This document shows positions 34,021 through 42,578 of a stretch of DNA of 64,000 bases, in pieces. Source of the DNA: JACTOJ01 sp032335695 (GTDB lineage: Bacteria > Bacillota > Clostridia > Clostridiales > Clostridiaceae); assembly GCF_032335695.1 (NCBI RefSeq), contig NZ_JACTOJ010000014.1:1-64000 (forward strand), read 5' to 3'. The number at the start of each line of letters is the position of its first letter. The stretch's first letter is position 1. Made by a program: the position numbers and the translations under genes. The notes beneath the pieces were generated by a model, which was given only the letters and a program-made list of their open reading frames with translations, searched no databases and was not told the origin of the DNA.

Positions 34021-36360
34021 TTAATATTCGTCTTTTTCCGGAATATGAGGAGGAGCATCCACAATAATATCTTCTTTAATTACTTCTTCTAAATCGCTAT
34101 TGTCTTCAGGTTCCTCATTTTCCTCTGGAAAAGCTTCCTCTTGTTCAAATTCATCCAAGGACATTATAGTATACTTTTTGTTTTTCTTCCCTGAATTTCT
34201 TTTTCTTTTCTTAGCAGGATTCTTATAATAGATTTCGTCTTCGCCTTCTTCAGTTATCACTTCAAAATGCACTTCCCTGCTGTCTATATCTACTCTTGAA
34301 ACCAGTATCTTTACCTGGTCCCCCAGCTTATATATTTTCTTAGTTCTTTCTCCTATTATGCAAAGATGAGCTTCATCATATACATAGTAATCATCCTCTA
34401 AAGTGCTCATGTGGACAAGTCCTTCTATAGTGTTAGGCAGTTCCACAAAGAAGCCAAAGCCTGTAACGGAAGATATTATGCCTTCGAAGGTCTCTCCTAT
34501 CTTATCGCTCATATATTCAGCCTTCTTAAGATCATCCACTTCTCTTTCAGCATCCTGAGCTATTCTTTCAGTTTCAGAAGATTGGATTGATGCATGCTCT
34601 ACAATCGGTGTCAATTTTTTAATTCTATTATCATCAATGCGTCCATTTATGAATTCTTTTATTATTCTATGAATCATAAGGTCTGGATATCTTCTTATAG
34701 GAGAAGTAAAGTGGCAGTAATACTTAGCTGCAAGGCCAAAGTGTCCTACTGATTCAGGAGAATATCTTGCCTGCATCATTGATCTTAAAAGCAGTGTGCT
34801 GACTACTGTTTCTTCGTTTTTGCCCTTAATTTTTTCTAATATTTCCTGCAGAGATCTTGGATGGATCTCCTTAGTATGTTTAACTGTGTAGCCTAGATTA
34901 TGAATGAACTCATAAAAAACAGAAAGCTTTTCTTCGTTAGGCTCCTCATGTATTCTATATACAAAAGGCATATTTGCCCAGAACATATGCTCTGCAATAG
35001 TTTCATTGCAAATCAGCATAAATTCCTCTATGATCCTATTGGCAATGGCTCTTTCGTAAGGCTTTACCTCCACAGGCCATCCCTCTTCATTTAATATTAT
35101 CTTGCTTTCTTCAAAGTCAAAATCTATAGCTCCTCTGGCCATTCTTCTAGCATTTAGTATATTGCAAAGCTTTTCCATTTCCTTGAAATCTTCGTAAAGA
35201 TACTCATATTTTTTAATGAGCTCTTCATCCTTATCCCTAAGAATCTTAGTTACATCTGTATAGGTCATTCTTTCGGAAGTTCTTATTACACTTTCAAATA
35301 TGTCATGAGATAGTACCTTTCCCGTATTGTCTATCTCCATAACACAGCTGAGAGTAAGCCTATCCACCTTAGGATTCAAGCTGCATATACCGTTGGACAA
35401 CTCTCTTGGAAGCATAGGGATTACTCTGTCTATTAAGTAAACGGAGGTTCCTCTCTTTAAAGCCTCTTTATCCAATGGATTTTTTTCTCTTACATAGTTA
35501 GATACGTCTGCAATATGAACTCCTAATTTATAATTCCCATTAGGAAGCTTTTCTAAGGATACTGCATCATCAAGGTCTTTAGCATCTTCACCATCAATGG
35601 TTACCATTTTCCAGGAGGTCAAATCTTTTCTTCTTTCATATTCCTCCTGTGGAATCTCTTCTGGAATTTCCTTAGCAAAATTCTGCACCTTTTCAGGGAA
35701 TTCTTCTGGCAGATGATATTTCTTTATTATGCTTAAAATATCTATGCCTTTTTCTCCTTTTTTCCCCAGTATCTCTATTACTTTTCCTTCAGGATTACGT
35801 CTTGCCTCAGGCCATCTAGTTATTTCAATTATTACCACATCACCGTTTTTTGCGTGATTTTTTTCTCCTTTGGGAATGAATATATCATTATATATCCTTT
35901 TATCATCTGCTACCACAAAACCGAAGTTTTTGCTGTCTTCGTATACGCCTACCAACGTTTGGTTGGCTCTTTCTAATACTTTTATTATTTCGCCTTCAAT
36001 CCTCTTGCCATGTATTGCTTCACTAGTTATCTTAGCCAAGACTATATCGCCATTCATAGCACCGTTTACCGCATTGGCAGGAATGAATAAATCATCTCTT
36101 TCTTCATAAGGAATCAAAAACCCAAAACCTCTTTGATTTCCCTGAAATTTTCCTTTTATAATTCCCATTTTATCTGTAAGTCCATATTTTTCATTACTAT
36201 TTTTTAATATAACGCCTTCTTTTTCCATAGCCTTCAGCATTTTTCTAAGAATTTTTATATCTACATCTGCAACACCCAGGATATCAGCTAGTTTAAATAA
36301 ATCCATGGGTCTGTAATCTGTATCCATCATACAATCCATAATTTTTTCTCTAATAGTCAC
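34021..36360 (-). CDS. rnr: Ribonuclease R
   Basis: 779-residue 3'-5' exoribonuclease of the RNB family; degrades structured RNA and, with tmRNA and SmpB, defective mRNAs. Order: winged-helix N-terminus (1-65), two cold-shock OB folds (about 70-230), RNB catalytic domain with WKMVTIDGEDAKDLDDAVSL (metal-binding Asp cluster) and HFTSPIRRYPDLMIHR, an S1 domain (about 640-720, ITGFGFFVELPNTIEGLVHM-like), then a Lys-rich and a Glu/Asp-rich tail. It starts with GTG at 36360, preceded by AGGAGGTG. Confidence 0.95.
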   Translation of the reverse strand: MTIREKIMDCMMDTDYRPMDLFKLADILGVADVDIKILRKMLKAMEKEGVILKNSNEKYGLTDKMGIIKGKFQGNQRGFGFLIPYEERDDLFIPANAVNGAMNGDIVLAKITSEAIHGKRIEGEIIKVLERANQTLVGVYEDSKNFGFVVADDKRIYNDIFIPKGEKNHAKNGDVVIIEITRWPEARRNPEGKVIEILGKKGEKGIDILSIIKKYHLPEEFPEKVQNFAKEIPEEIPQEEYERRKDLTSWKMVTIDGEDAKDLDDAVSLEKLPNGNYKLGVHIADVSNYVREKNPLDKEALKRGTSVYLIDRVIPMLPRELSNGICSLNPKVDRLTLSCVMEIDNTGKVLSHDIFESVIRTSERMTYTDVTKILRDKDEELIKKYEYLYEDFKEMEKLCNILNARRMARGAIDFDFEESKIILNEEGWPVEVKPYERAIANRIIEEFMLICNETIAEHMFWANMPFVYRIHEEPNEEKLSVFYEFIHNLGYTVKHTKEIHPRSLQEILEKIKGKNEETVVSTLLLRSMMQARYSPESVGHFGLAAKYYCHFTSPIRRYPDLMIHRIIKEFINGRIDDNRIKKLTPIVEHASIQSSETERIAQDAEREVDDLKKAEYMSDKIGETFEGIISSVTGFGFFVELPNTIEGLVHMSTLEDDYYVYDEAHLCIIGERTKKIYKLGDQVKILVSRVDIDSREVHFEVITEEGEDEIYYKNPAKKRKRNSGKKNKKYTIMSLDEFEQEEAFPEENEEPEDNSDLEEVIKEDIIVDAPPHIPEKDEY

Positions 36361-36491
36361 TTTAACACCTCCTGTTACTCATAAAAGTATAAATTATTGG
36401 AAATACTCTAATTGTTCATAATATGTATTTTTAACTTATCTAAAACAAATATTCATATAAATAAGCTTCAATCATAAAAAACGAGACAAAA

Positions 36492-36535
36492 TAAAAAACT
36501 GACGCCTGTAAATAACATCAACTAGGCAGTCAGCA
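36492..36535 (-). terminator. Terminator after secG
   Basis: Stem CTGAC-T-GCCT / AGGC-GTCAG with one bulged base, followed on the minus strand by TTTTTTATTTTG. It separates secG from rnr. Confidence 0.7.
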
Positions 36536-36554
36536 TAACCATATCAAATATGTA

Positions 36555-36788
36555 TTACTTGTTTAAAAGATTTAAAATTATAGTAACGATAGCAAAAAGT
36601 ACAGAAAATACTATAGTCATTTTAGCTAATCTTGATTCTCTTGTACGTCCTTTGTTTCTTGAAAAGAATGTTTCTGAGTTACCTTGAATTAATCCTTTAA
36701 GTCCGTCTGCTTTGCTTGGCTGCATTAAAACTATTACAATTATTGCAATTGATAATATTACCTCTATAGCATTTAAGAATATAGTCAT
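36555..36788 (-). CDS. secG: Protein translocase subunit SecG
   Basis: 77-residue membrane protein, third subunit of the SecYEG channel. Two membrane spans (about 3-22 and 55-75) flank the conserved LMQPSKADGLKGLIQGNSET segment. The start at 36788 follows GGGAGGTG; an upstream in-frame extension of 10 residues lacks a ribosome site. It sits between eno and rnr as in many clostridia. Confidence 0.93.
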   Translation of the reverse strand: MTIFLNAIEVILSIAIIVIVLMQPSKADGLKGLIQGNSETFFSRNKGRTRESRLAKMTIVFSVLFAIVTIILNLLNK

Positions 36789-36990
36789 CTTAAAACACCT
36801 CCCATTTAGCACAATCATAGTATAAATTCATATTAACACATGTTACATAATATTACAACTAAATATTTAAAGCATCTATACATTCAAGAGTAAAATAACA
36901 CTTATATTAATATTAATTTTGCAGTATAGAAGCTATCCTAATTTCAAGGAAAAGCTTCTATTTTAGCTGAGTTATTGCTAAAGAGATAAT

Positions 36991-37578
36991 CTAATTAGCT
37001 GTAATGGTACTTATATGTGTCTGTCGATTATAGGATAAAGTGATAGTAACTCCATCTACATTACAATTAGATAGATCCAGTCCATTGAATACTAAAGAAT
37101 CACCATATAAATCAACAGCTTTAAAGTCCCATTTTAAATTATTAGCGTCAACTCCAAATTTAACCTTTAACTCATATCCAGGAGGAAAGGTTCCACTGCC
37201 AATAAGATTGTTTCCCCAATTATCAACATCAATACCTGAGGCATATAGTTTAGCGAATTCAACATCTGTACCATTTATAATTGTAACTGGTACTTGAATG
37301 ACCTCTTGTTCTGTATTAGCTGAACTTGAAGAGAATTTTGAGTTATTACTATTTGAGTTATTGGTATTAGCGGTAGCATTATTATTACTGTTATTATTGG
37401 TTGTGTTATTAGTAGTACTGTTATTATTTTCTTTCACTGTGTTAGTGCTATTTTTTCCAGTTTCAGTAACTTTAGCTGGTTGTGCTGCATTATTATTGGA
37501 GCTGTCTTTTGAGCATCCTATTAAAATCCCACTGGCTATAGTTGCTGCTAACATTATAGATAATAATTTCTTTTTCAT
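36991..37578 (-). CDS. Lipoprotein with Asn/Thr-rich linker, unknown function
   Basis: 195 residues. Signal peptide 1-21 with lipobox LIGC (Cys22), then a low-complexity linker of Asn, Thr and Ser at about 25-90, then a compact beta-rich domain (VPVTIINGTDVEFAKLYASG, DNWGNNLIGSGTFPPGYELK, and a closing ITLSYNRQTHISTITAN). The domain resembles small extracytoplasmic beta-sandwich domains, but I do not recognise a named family. It is anchored outside the membrane with the linker as spacer. Single gene with AGGAGTTGAAAGT before the ATG. Confidence 0.75.
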   Translation of the reverse strand: MKKKLLSIMLAATIASGILIGCSKDSSNNNAAQPAKVTETGKNSTNTVKENNNSTTNNTTNNNSNNNATANTNNSNSNNSKFSSSSANTEQEVIQVPVTIINGTDVEFAKLYASGIDVDNWGNNLIGSGTFPPGYELKVKFGVDANNLKWDFKAVDLYGDSLVFNGLDLSNCNVDGVTITLSYNRQTHISTITAN

Positions 37579-37884
37579 ACTTTCAACTCCTAATCAATTA
37601 ATTAAAATAAATACAAGCCTAGCATATTTTCTTCTATAATATATTGTTTAATCTACCTTCATCTAAAAGCTAAATATTTTACATTACCTGTATATGCTTA
37701 AATTCGTAAAATGCAACTATCACTGAGAATAATTTAGGCATGACTTAAAAGTATGCTGATATACGCTTATAATGGTTAGCATCCTCTTACTAGGGATTCC
37801 TTTAAAAACATTAATGTCACAAAAAAATAAAAAGGACTGCAGTGAAATTAATCACTCTGCAGTCCTTTTTAATTTACATATGAA
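37579..37884. other. Intergenic region, lipoprotein promoter and enolase terminator
   Basis: 306 bases. It contains the ribosome site of the lipoprotein gene at its left edge and the enolase terminator at its right edge. In between I see only AT-rich sequence and no defensible gene. Confidence 0.5.
37829..37870 (-). terminator. Terminator of eno
   Basis: AAAAAGGACTGCAGTGA pairs with TCACTCTGCAGTCCTTTTT (one extra base) around a 6-base loop; T runs on both sides, so it can act in both directions. Confidence 0.88.
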
Positions 37885-39177
37885 TTATTTTACATTATAG
37901 AAAGCTTTTCTTCCTCTATATTCTGCTATATCCAATAATTCTTCTTCTATTCTTAGAAGCTGGTTGTATTTAGCAACTCTTTCACTTCTTGCAGGAGCTC
38001 CTGTCTTGATCTGTCCAGCGTTTACTGCTACAACAAGATCAGCTATTGTAGTATCTTCAGTTTCTCCTGATCTGTGTGAAACTACTGCTGTATATCCAGC
38101 TCTTTCTGCTGTTTCTATAGCATTTAAAGTTTCAGTAAGAGTTCCTATCTGGTTAAGCTTTATAAGAATTGAGTTTGCTACTCCTCTTTCAATTCCCATA
38201 TTTAATCTCTTTGTGTTTGTAACGAATAAATCGTCACCTACCAACTGTATCTTTGAGCCTAGCTTTTCAGTTATAAGCTTCCAGCCTTCCCAATCTTCTT
38301 CTGCCATTCCGTCCTCAATGGATATTATAGGATATTTGTTAACTAAATCTACATAGTAGTTAACCATCTCCTCTGGTGTAAGAACTTTTCCTTCACCTTT
38401 TAGATTGTATTTTCCATCTTCGAAGAATTCAGAAGATGCAGGGTCAAGTGCTACGAATATATCCTTTCCAGGTTCATAGCCTGCTTTCTTTACTGCTTCT
38501 AATATAACCTGAATTGCTTCTTCGTTAGACTTTAGATTTGGTGCGAATCCACCTTCATCACCAACTCCAGTTTCATAGCCTTTGGATTTTAAAAGTCCCT
38601 TCAATGTATGGTAAACTTCTGCAGCCATTCTAAGTGCTTCGCTAAAAGAAGGAGCTCCCACAGGCATTATCATAAATTCCTGAAGATCTACATTGTTGTC
38701 TGCATGCTTACCTCCGTTTAATATGTTCATCATTGGTACTGGAAGTACCTTAGCATTTACTCCGCCTATGTACTGGTAAAGTGGAAGTCCAAGATAGTTA
38801 GAAGCAGCCTTTGCAGCGGCTAAGGATACACCAAGCATAGCATTTGCACCTAGCTTAGATTTATTCTCAGTTCCATCAAGCTCTATCATTATTTTATCAA
38901 TAAGTGGCTGATCGAATACATTAACTCCAGTAAGTTCTTCAGCTATAAGTTTATTTACATTATCTACAGCTGTTAAAACTCCCTTTCCGTCGAACTTTGA
39001 TTTATCTCCATCTCTTAATTCTACAGCTTCAAAAATACCAGTGGAAGCTCCAGAAGGTACTGCTGCAGTTCCTACTGTTCCATCCTCTAAAGTCACTTCA
39101 ACTTCTACTGTTGGAAAAGCTCTTGAGTCAAGTATTTGTCTCGCATAAACATCTACAATTTCTACATAATTTTTCAT
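37885..39177 (-). CDS. eno: Enolase
   Basis: 430 residues, standard length; converts 2-phosphoglycerate to phosphoenolpyruvate. Seen: GASTGIFEAVELRDGD, metal ligands in FVALDPASSEF, ISIEDGMAEEDWEGW and VGDDLFVTNTKRL, the catalytic Lys in SILIKLNQIGTLTET, and SHRSGETEDT. It is transcribed alone, with the terminator at 37829-37870. Its ATG is not preceded by the usual adjacent Shine-Dalgarno: a 99-nt structured sequence separates a strong AAAGGGGTG from the ATG (see the leader entry). A weak CAGGGA lies 7 bases before the ATG instead. Confidence 0.97.
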   Translation of the reverse strand: MKNYVEIVDVYARQILDSRAFPTVEVEVTLEDGTVGTAAVPSGASTGIFEAVELRDGDKSKFDGKGVLTAVDNVNKLIAEELTGVNVFDQPLIDKIMIELDGTENKSKLGANAMLGVSLAAAKAASNYLGLPLYQYIGGVNAKVLPVPMMNILNGGKHADNNVDLQEFMIMPVGAPSFSEALRMAAEVYHTLKGLLKSKGYETGVGDEGGFAPNLKSNEEAIQVILEAVKKAGYEPGKDIFVALDPASSEFFEDGKYNLKGEGKVLTPEEMVNYYVDLVNKYPIISIEDGMAEEDWEGWKLITEKLGSKIQLVGDDLFVTNTKRLNMGIERGVANSILIKLNQIGTLTETLNAIETAERAGYTAVVSHRSGETEDTTIADLVVAVNAGQIKTGAPARSERVAKYNQLLRIEEELLDIAEYRGRKAFYNVK

Positions 39178-39180
39178 ATT

Positions 39181-39279
39181 GGTTCCCTGATTTGCCTTAC
39201 TGTATATCTAATTACAGCAACCTTACGGACTAGATAAGGTTATAGTCTAAAGCTTTTAAGCTTTAAACCTAAAATCAGG
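39181..39279 (-). promoter_or_regulatory. Structured sequence inserted between ribosome site and ATG of eno
   Basis: 99 nt bounded by direct repeats AATAT (39280-39284 and 39176-39180, the latter running into the ATG). Without it the message would read AAAGGGGTGAATATG. It folds well: closing stem CCTGATTT (39272-39279) with AAATCAGG (39186-39193), which hides the only local ribosome site; hairpin AAAGCT/AGCTTT; AACCTTA/TAAGGTT (39235-39241 with 39219-39225); CTGTA/TACAG (39213-39217 with 39200-39204). GACTA (39243-39247) can pair with TAGTC (39228-39232) in the loop of the third hairpin, a pseudoknot or competing stem. I do not recognise a known riboswitch; it lacks the fluoride (crcB) consensus. 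Confidence 0.65.
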
Positions 39280-39373
39280 ATATTCACCCCTTTCATTTTT
39301 AAATTAATAATTCTTAGTCCATACTTTATAATATGTACATTCTATATAGAATTAATATAAGGTGTATATCTAT

Positions 39374-39404
39374 ATTATACCCATAAATATTTATTATTTG
39401 TACA
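39374..39404 (-). promoter_or_regulatory. Possible eno promoter
   Basis: On the minus strand TGTACA (39399-39404) and TATAAT (39374-39379) are separated by 19 bases, about 80 bases before the AAAGGGGTG of eno. A tentative assignment from consensus only. Confidence 0.35.
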
Positions 39405-39423
39405 TATCATGGTTAAATTTTTT

Positions 39424-39456
39424 TAATTATTAGGAAATTTTAAGTTAAAATTCCCT
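39424..39456 (-). terminator. Terminator overlapping the first gpmI stop
   Basis: AGGGAATTTTAA pairs with TTAAAATTTCCT on the minus strand, followed by AATAATTAAAAAAATTT. The stem begins in the stop codon region. Weakly U-rich tail. Confidence 0.45.
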
Positions 39457-40987
39457 ATGCTTTAATAAGCGATTCCCCAGTCATCTCTGCTGGCGGCGTA
39501 ATACCCATTTCCTCAAGCAAAGTTGGAGCAATATCTGAAAGTTTTCCTCCAGCTCTCATCTCTCTGCTGTCATCGGCAACGAATATGAATGGTACAGGAT
39601 CCGTAGTGTGCGAAGTCATAGGTGCTCCAGTAGAGTAATCTATCATCTGTTCTGCATTTCCATGGTCAGCAGTTATAAATACCGCTCCACCTTTGGAAAG
39701 AACTTTTTCGACTACCTTTCCTGCGCATATATCCACTGTTTCCACAGCTTTCTTAGCTGCTTCTAACACTCCAGTATGGCCCACCATATCAGGATTTGCA
39801 TAATTCACAATTATAAGATCATATTTATCGCTGTCTATCCTGCTTAAAAGTTCTTCTGTGAGCTCATAAGCACTCATTTCAGGCTTTAAATCATAAGTAG
39901 CTACCTTTGGAGAAGGTACCACAATCCTCTCTTCTCCTGGATTTGGTTCTTCTACTCCACCATTGAAGAAGAAGGTTACATGAGCATATTTTTCAGTTTC
40001 AGCCATTCTAAGCTGCTTTAGTCCAAGACTGCTTACAAACTCTCCAATAGTATTTTTGTAGGACTGAGGATGGTAAGCTACATCCACCCCTTCGATAGTA
40101 ACATCGTACTGAGTCATAGTTGCGAATTTGAGTTTTAAGGTTTCTCTTGGGAATCCATCAAACTTCTTATCATTTATAGCTCTGGTTAATTCCCTTGCTC
40201 TATCCGGTCTGAAGTTAAAGAATATCACAGAATCATTATTCTTTATTGAAGCTATAGGTTTGCCTTCTTCTGTAATAACCGTGGGCAATACGAACTCATC
40301 CTTCTTGTTATCACTATAAGACTTTTCAATGGCTGCTACAGCACTTTCTGCAACTTCACCCTTTCCTTTTACTAAAGCGTCATAAGCGAGCTGCACTCTT
40401 TCCCATCTTTTATCTCTATCCATAGCATAGTATCTTCCGGATATGGTAGCAATCTTACCTACTCCTATTTCTTTTATATAATCTTCAAGCTCCTGAATAA
40501 AATCCTTTCCTGAAGTTGGAGGTGTATCTCTTCCATCCATAAAAGCATGTATATATACCTTTGATAATCCCTTTTGCTTTGAGAGTTTTAAAAGTGCTTT
40601 TAAATGATCTATGTGAGAATGCACTCCTCCATTCGATAGAAGTCCTAGAAGATGAAGTGAAGTTCCTTTTTCTAATGCACTATCTATAGCTGAGTTCAAA
40701 ACCTCATTCTTATAGAAAGCTTCATCCTCTATTTCCTTAGTAATTCTTGTTAACTCCTGATAAATTATTCTTCCTGCTCCTATATTGAGATGACCAACTT
40801 CGGAGTTACCCATCTGACCTTTTGGAAGGCCTACCTCCATACCACTGGCATCTAATTGCGTGCTATAATACTTTTTCATATAACTATCAAAATTAGGCTT
40901 ATTTGCTTCCCTGACGGCATTACCTTCTACTCTATCAGTTAAGCCTAAGCCATCTAAAATCATCAACATAACTGGTCTCTTTCCCAT
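39455..40987 (-). CDS. gpmI: 2,3-bisphosphoglycerate-independent phosphoglycerate mutase, copy 1
   Basis: 510 residues; interconverts 3- and 2-phosphoglycerate with two Mn ions. Alkaline-phosphatase fold: metal Asp12 in MILDGLGLTD, phosphorylated Ser62 in MGNSEVGHLNIGAGR, SGRYYAMDRDKRWERV, FNFRPDRARELTRAI, and VFITADHGNAEQMIDYSTGA near the end. All active-site motifs are intact. A second, closely similar copy is at 42579-44108. This copy lies outside the gap-pgk-tpi operon, beyond the TetR-HXXEE cassette, and has its own ribosome site AGGAGG. It may be a spare or differently regulated enzyme. Confidence 0.95.
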   Translation of the reverse strand: MGKRPVMLMILDGLGLTDRVEGNAVREANKPNFDSYMKKYYSTQLDASGMEVGLPKGQMGNSEVGHLNIGAGRIIYQELTRITKEIEDEAFYKNEVLNSAIDSALEKGTSLHLLGLLSNGGVHSHIDHLKALLKLSKQKGLSKVYIHAFMDGRDTPPTSGKDFIQELEDYIKEIGVGKIATISGRYYAMDRDKRWERVQLAYDALVKGKGEVAESAVAAIEKSYSDNKKDEFVLPTVITEEGKPIASIKNNDSVIFFNFRPDRARELTRAINDKKFDGFPRETLKLKFATMTQYDVTIEGVDVAYHPQSYKNTIGEFVSSLGLKQLRMAETEKYAHVTFFFNGGVEEPNPGEERIVVPSPKVATYDLKPEMSAYELTEELLSRIDSDKYDLIIVNYANPDMVGHTGVLEAAKKAVETVDICAGKVVEKVLSKGGAVFITADHGNAEQMIDYSTGAPMTSHTTDPVPFIFVADDSREMRAGGKLSDIAPTLLEEMGITPPAEMTGESLIKA

Positions 40988-41147
40988 ACAGTCCTCCTAT
41001 CCCATTACAACCATAGTCATAATGATTATCAGCTTTAATTGATTATTATTCTCACTCATATTATACTACTTTGTACAAGCACTTACAAGCTGCTTTATAC
41101 AAAATATTCAATTATGTATATGTTTCACCATTTTATTTATCTGTTTT

Positions 41148-41185
41148 GTTTTAGATCAGTGCTAATTTTTACATTGATTTAAAAC
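41148..41185. repeat. Direct repeat A flanking the TetR-HXXEE cassette
   Basis: 38 bases, 33 identical to the copy at 42536-42573 and in the same orientation. Each copy is itself a hairpin-forming sequence (ATCAGTG near one end, CA(C/T)TGAT near the other). Confidence 0.7.
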
Positions 41186-41240
41186 CACCTTTTAAATTTT
41201 ATCCTTATTTTTCGGTAAAAATACATTATTTTATATATTT

Positions 41241-41819
41241 TTATATAGAATGCTTAATAGGGTTTTGATAATTAGCTATGAATATAATGTCCCCCATTAT
41301 CTCTGCCATTTCTTCTGGAGATTTTTGTGGTATATCCTTAAACCATCTAGTAAGCAGGAGCATGAATCCTCCAGTGCTGAAGGTCAGAGCATATTCTATA
41401 TTTTCCTTTGAGAAAGGCATATCTTTTCCCTTCAGTTCATTAAAAACCTCAGGCAATAAATTCCCCATCTTTAAAATAAAAATGTTAAGCAGACCCTGCT
41501 GATTAACTAAGTTAAGAAAATCCACATGCTTCTTCATGACAGTAAAAAATATTCTTGCCACATTGGTAAGGCTTAAATCTTTTTGTTGACGTGTAAACAG
41601 CTCGTATTCGCTCCAAATTTTCTTAAAGCAGTCTTCCAGGATCTCATCTTTAGAAGAGTAATTGCGATAAAAGGTTCTTCTGGAAAGGCCAGCCTGATCC
41701 GTTAGCTGCTGTATAGTGATTTCTTCATATTTGTAAGTTTTCATTAACTCTATTAGCGCATTCTCCATCCATGATTTTGACTGCTTTGATACTGTATTTC
41801 CTTTGTTTTTATCCTTCAT
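41241..41819 (-). CDS. TetR-family regulator
   Basis: 192 residues. Helix-turn-helix at about residues 30-55 (YEEITIQQLTDQAGLSRRTF then YRNYSSKDEI). The C-terminal half (ARIFFTVMKKHVDFLNLVNQ and EYALTFSTGGFMLLLTRWFK) resembles the TetR_C_8-like domain. ATG 41819 lies 10 bases after AGGAG. Divergent from the HXXEE protein gene; a perfect GACACA/TGTGTC palindrome (41922-41935) lies between, so it probably represses that gene and itself. The inducer is unknown. Confidence 0.88.
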   Translation of the reverse strand: MKDKNKGNTVSKQSKSWMENALIELMKTYKYEEITIQQLTDQAGLSRRTFYRNYSSKDEILEDCFKKIWSEYELFTRQQKDLSLTNVARIFFTVMKKHVDFLNLVNQQGLLNIFILKMGNLLPEVFNELKGKDMPFSKENIEYALTFSTGGFMLLLTRWFKDIPQKSPEEMAEIMGDIIFIANYQNPIKHSI

Positions 41820-41921
41820 AACTACATTTCTCCTTCCTCGACACATATTTTCAAATATGTAGCTATTGCTCCAAAAGCATTGACTCTATCCATCTATTAA
41901 TTATAATAAATATTGTTAATA

Positions 41922-41935
41922 GACACAAATGTGTC
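41922..41935. promoter_or_regulatory. Likely TetR operator
   Basis: Perfect palindrome GACACAAATGTGTC between the divergent TetR and HXXEE genes, 18 bases before the latter's start. A related half-site GACACATATTT lies at about 41839-41849. Confidence 0.5.
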
Positions 41936-41953
41936 AAGAAAGAAGGTTGTTTT

Positions 41954-42493
41954 ATGAATGCAATGAATTCTCTTGTTTGGCTCTTACCAATTATTTTTAT
42001 GCTTCACGATTTTGAGGAAATTATCATGGCTGAAATATGGAGTAAGCGCTATAAGAAAAAAATTGATATGACTTGGCCTAAAATGAAGCCTTTTGCTTTA
42101 AATTACGTTCACATTTGTCAAACTCCGACCTTTTCAATTGGAGTGGAAATAGAATTTTTAATTTTTTCTCTCATAAGTTTATTATCTGTAATTTTTGATA
42201 GCTATTTTATTTGGTATGGAGCCTTTTTAGGTCTGGCTCTGCATATGCTTTTTCTTCATATTGGCTTGTGCATAAGCTTTAAGAAATATGTTCCTGGAAT
42301 AATAACTTCTATTATTTTCTTACCTGTCAGCATATTTCTTCTGATTAAAGCTGAAGGGTTGCTCAGCTATGGAATAGGCACAATATTACTTGGTTTTCTG
42401 CTTGGAATCGCATTGATTATTATCATGATTCCTGCCCTTCATAGGTTCATGGGACCTTGTTCCAATCTGTTAGATAACTATTCAAAGGCTTAA
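41954..42493 (+). CDS. HXXEE-domain membrane protein
   Basis: 179 residues with about five membrane spans. The family motif HDFEE (residues 18-22) follows the first span, and a second His/Asn-rich stretch (FALNYVHICQTPTF) lies at about 48-61. HXXEE proteins are of unknown function, perhaps metal-dependent membrane enzymes. It is commonly found beside TetR regulators, as here. AAAGAAGG precedes the ATG. Terminated by the hairpin at 42492-42528. Confidence 0.82.
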   Translation: MNAMNSLVWLLPIIFMLHDFEEIIMAEIWSKRYKKKIDMTWPKMKPFALNYVHICQTPTFSIGVEIEFLIFSLISLLSVIFDSYFIWYGAFLGLALHMLFLHIGLCISFKKYVPGIITSIIFLPVSIFLLIKAEGLLSYGIGTILLGFLLGIALIIIMIPALHRFMGPCSNLLDNYSKA

Positions 42494-42528
42494 AAAACAA
42501 AAGAAGCATTTAGCTTCTTTTGTTTTTT
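42492..42528. terminator. Bidirectional terminator between HXXEE and gpmI copy 2
   Basis: 16-bp perfect stem (AAAAAACAAAAGAAGC and complement) with a 5-base loop and T runs on both strands; it serves the convergent HXXEE gene and the glycolytic operon. Confidence 0.88.
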
Positions 42529-42535
42529 AGGTTCC

Positions 42536-42573
42536 GTTTTAAATCAGTGTTGATTTTTACACTGATTTAAAGC
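42536..42573. repeat. Direct repeat B flanking the TetR-HXXEE cassette
   Basis: 38 bases matching repeat A (41148-41185) at 33 positions. It forms a hairpin AAATCAGTGT / ACACTGATTT with an 8-base loop directly after the gpmI copy 2 stop. Confidence 0.7.
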
Positions 42574-42578
42574 ATATA

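Noticed and set aside
39181..39279. Fluoride (crcB) riboswitch, which often controls enolase
   Set aside because: The conserved GGCGAUGG...GCC core and its downstream pseudoknot partner are absent; fold and sequence do not match.
39181..39279. Small self-cleaving ribozyme in the enolase leader
   Set aside because: No hammerhead CUGAUGA/GAAA core and no twister or pistol consensus that I could find.
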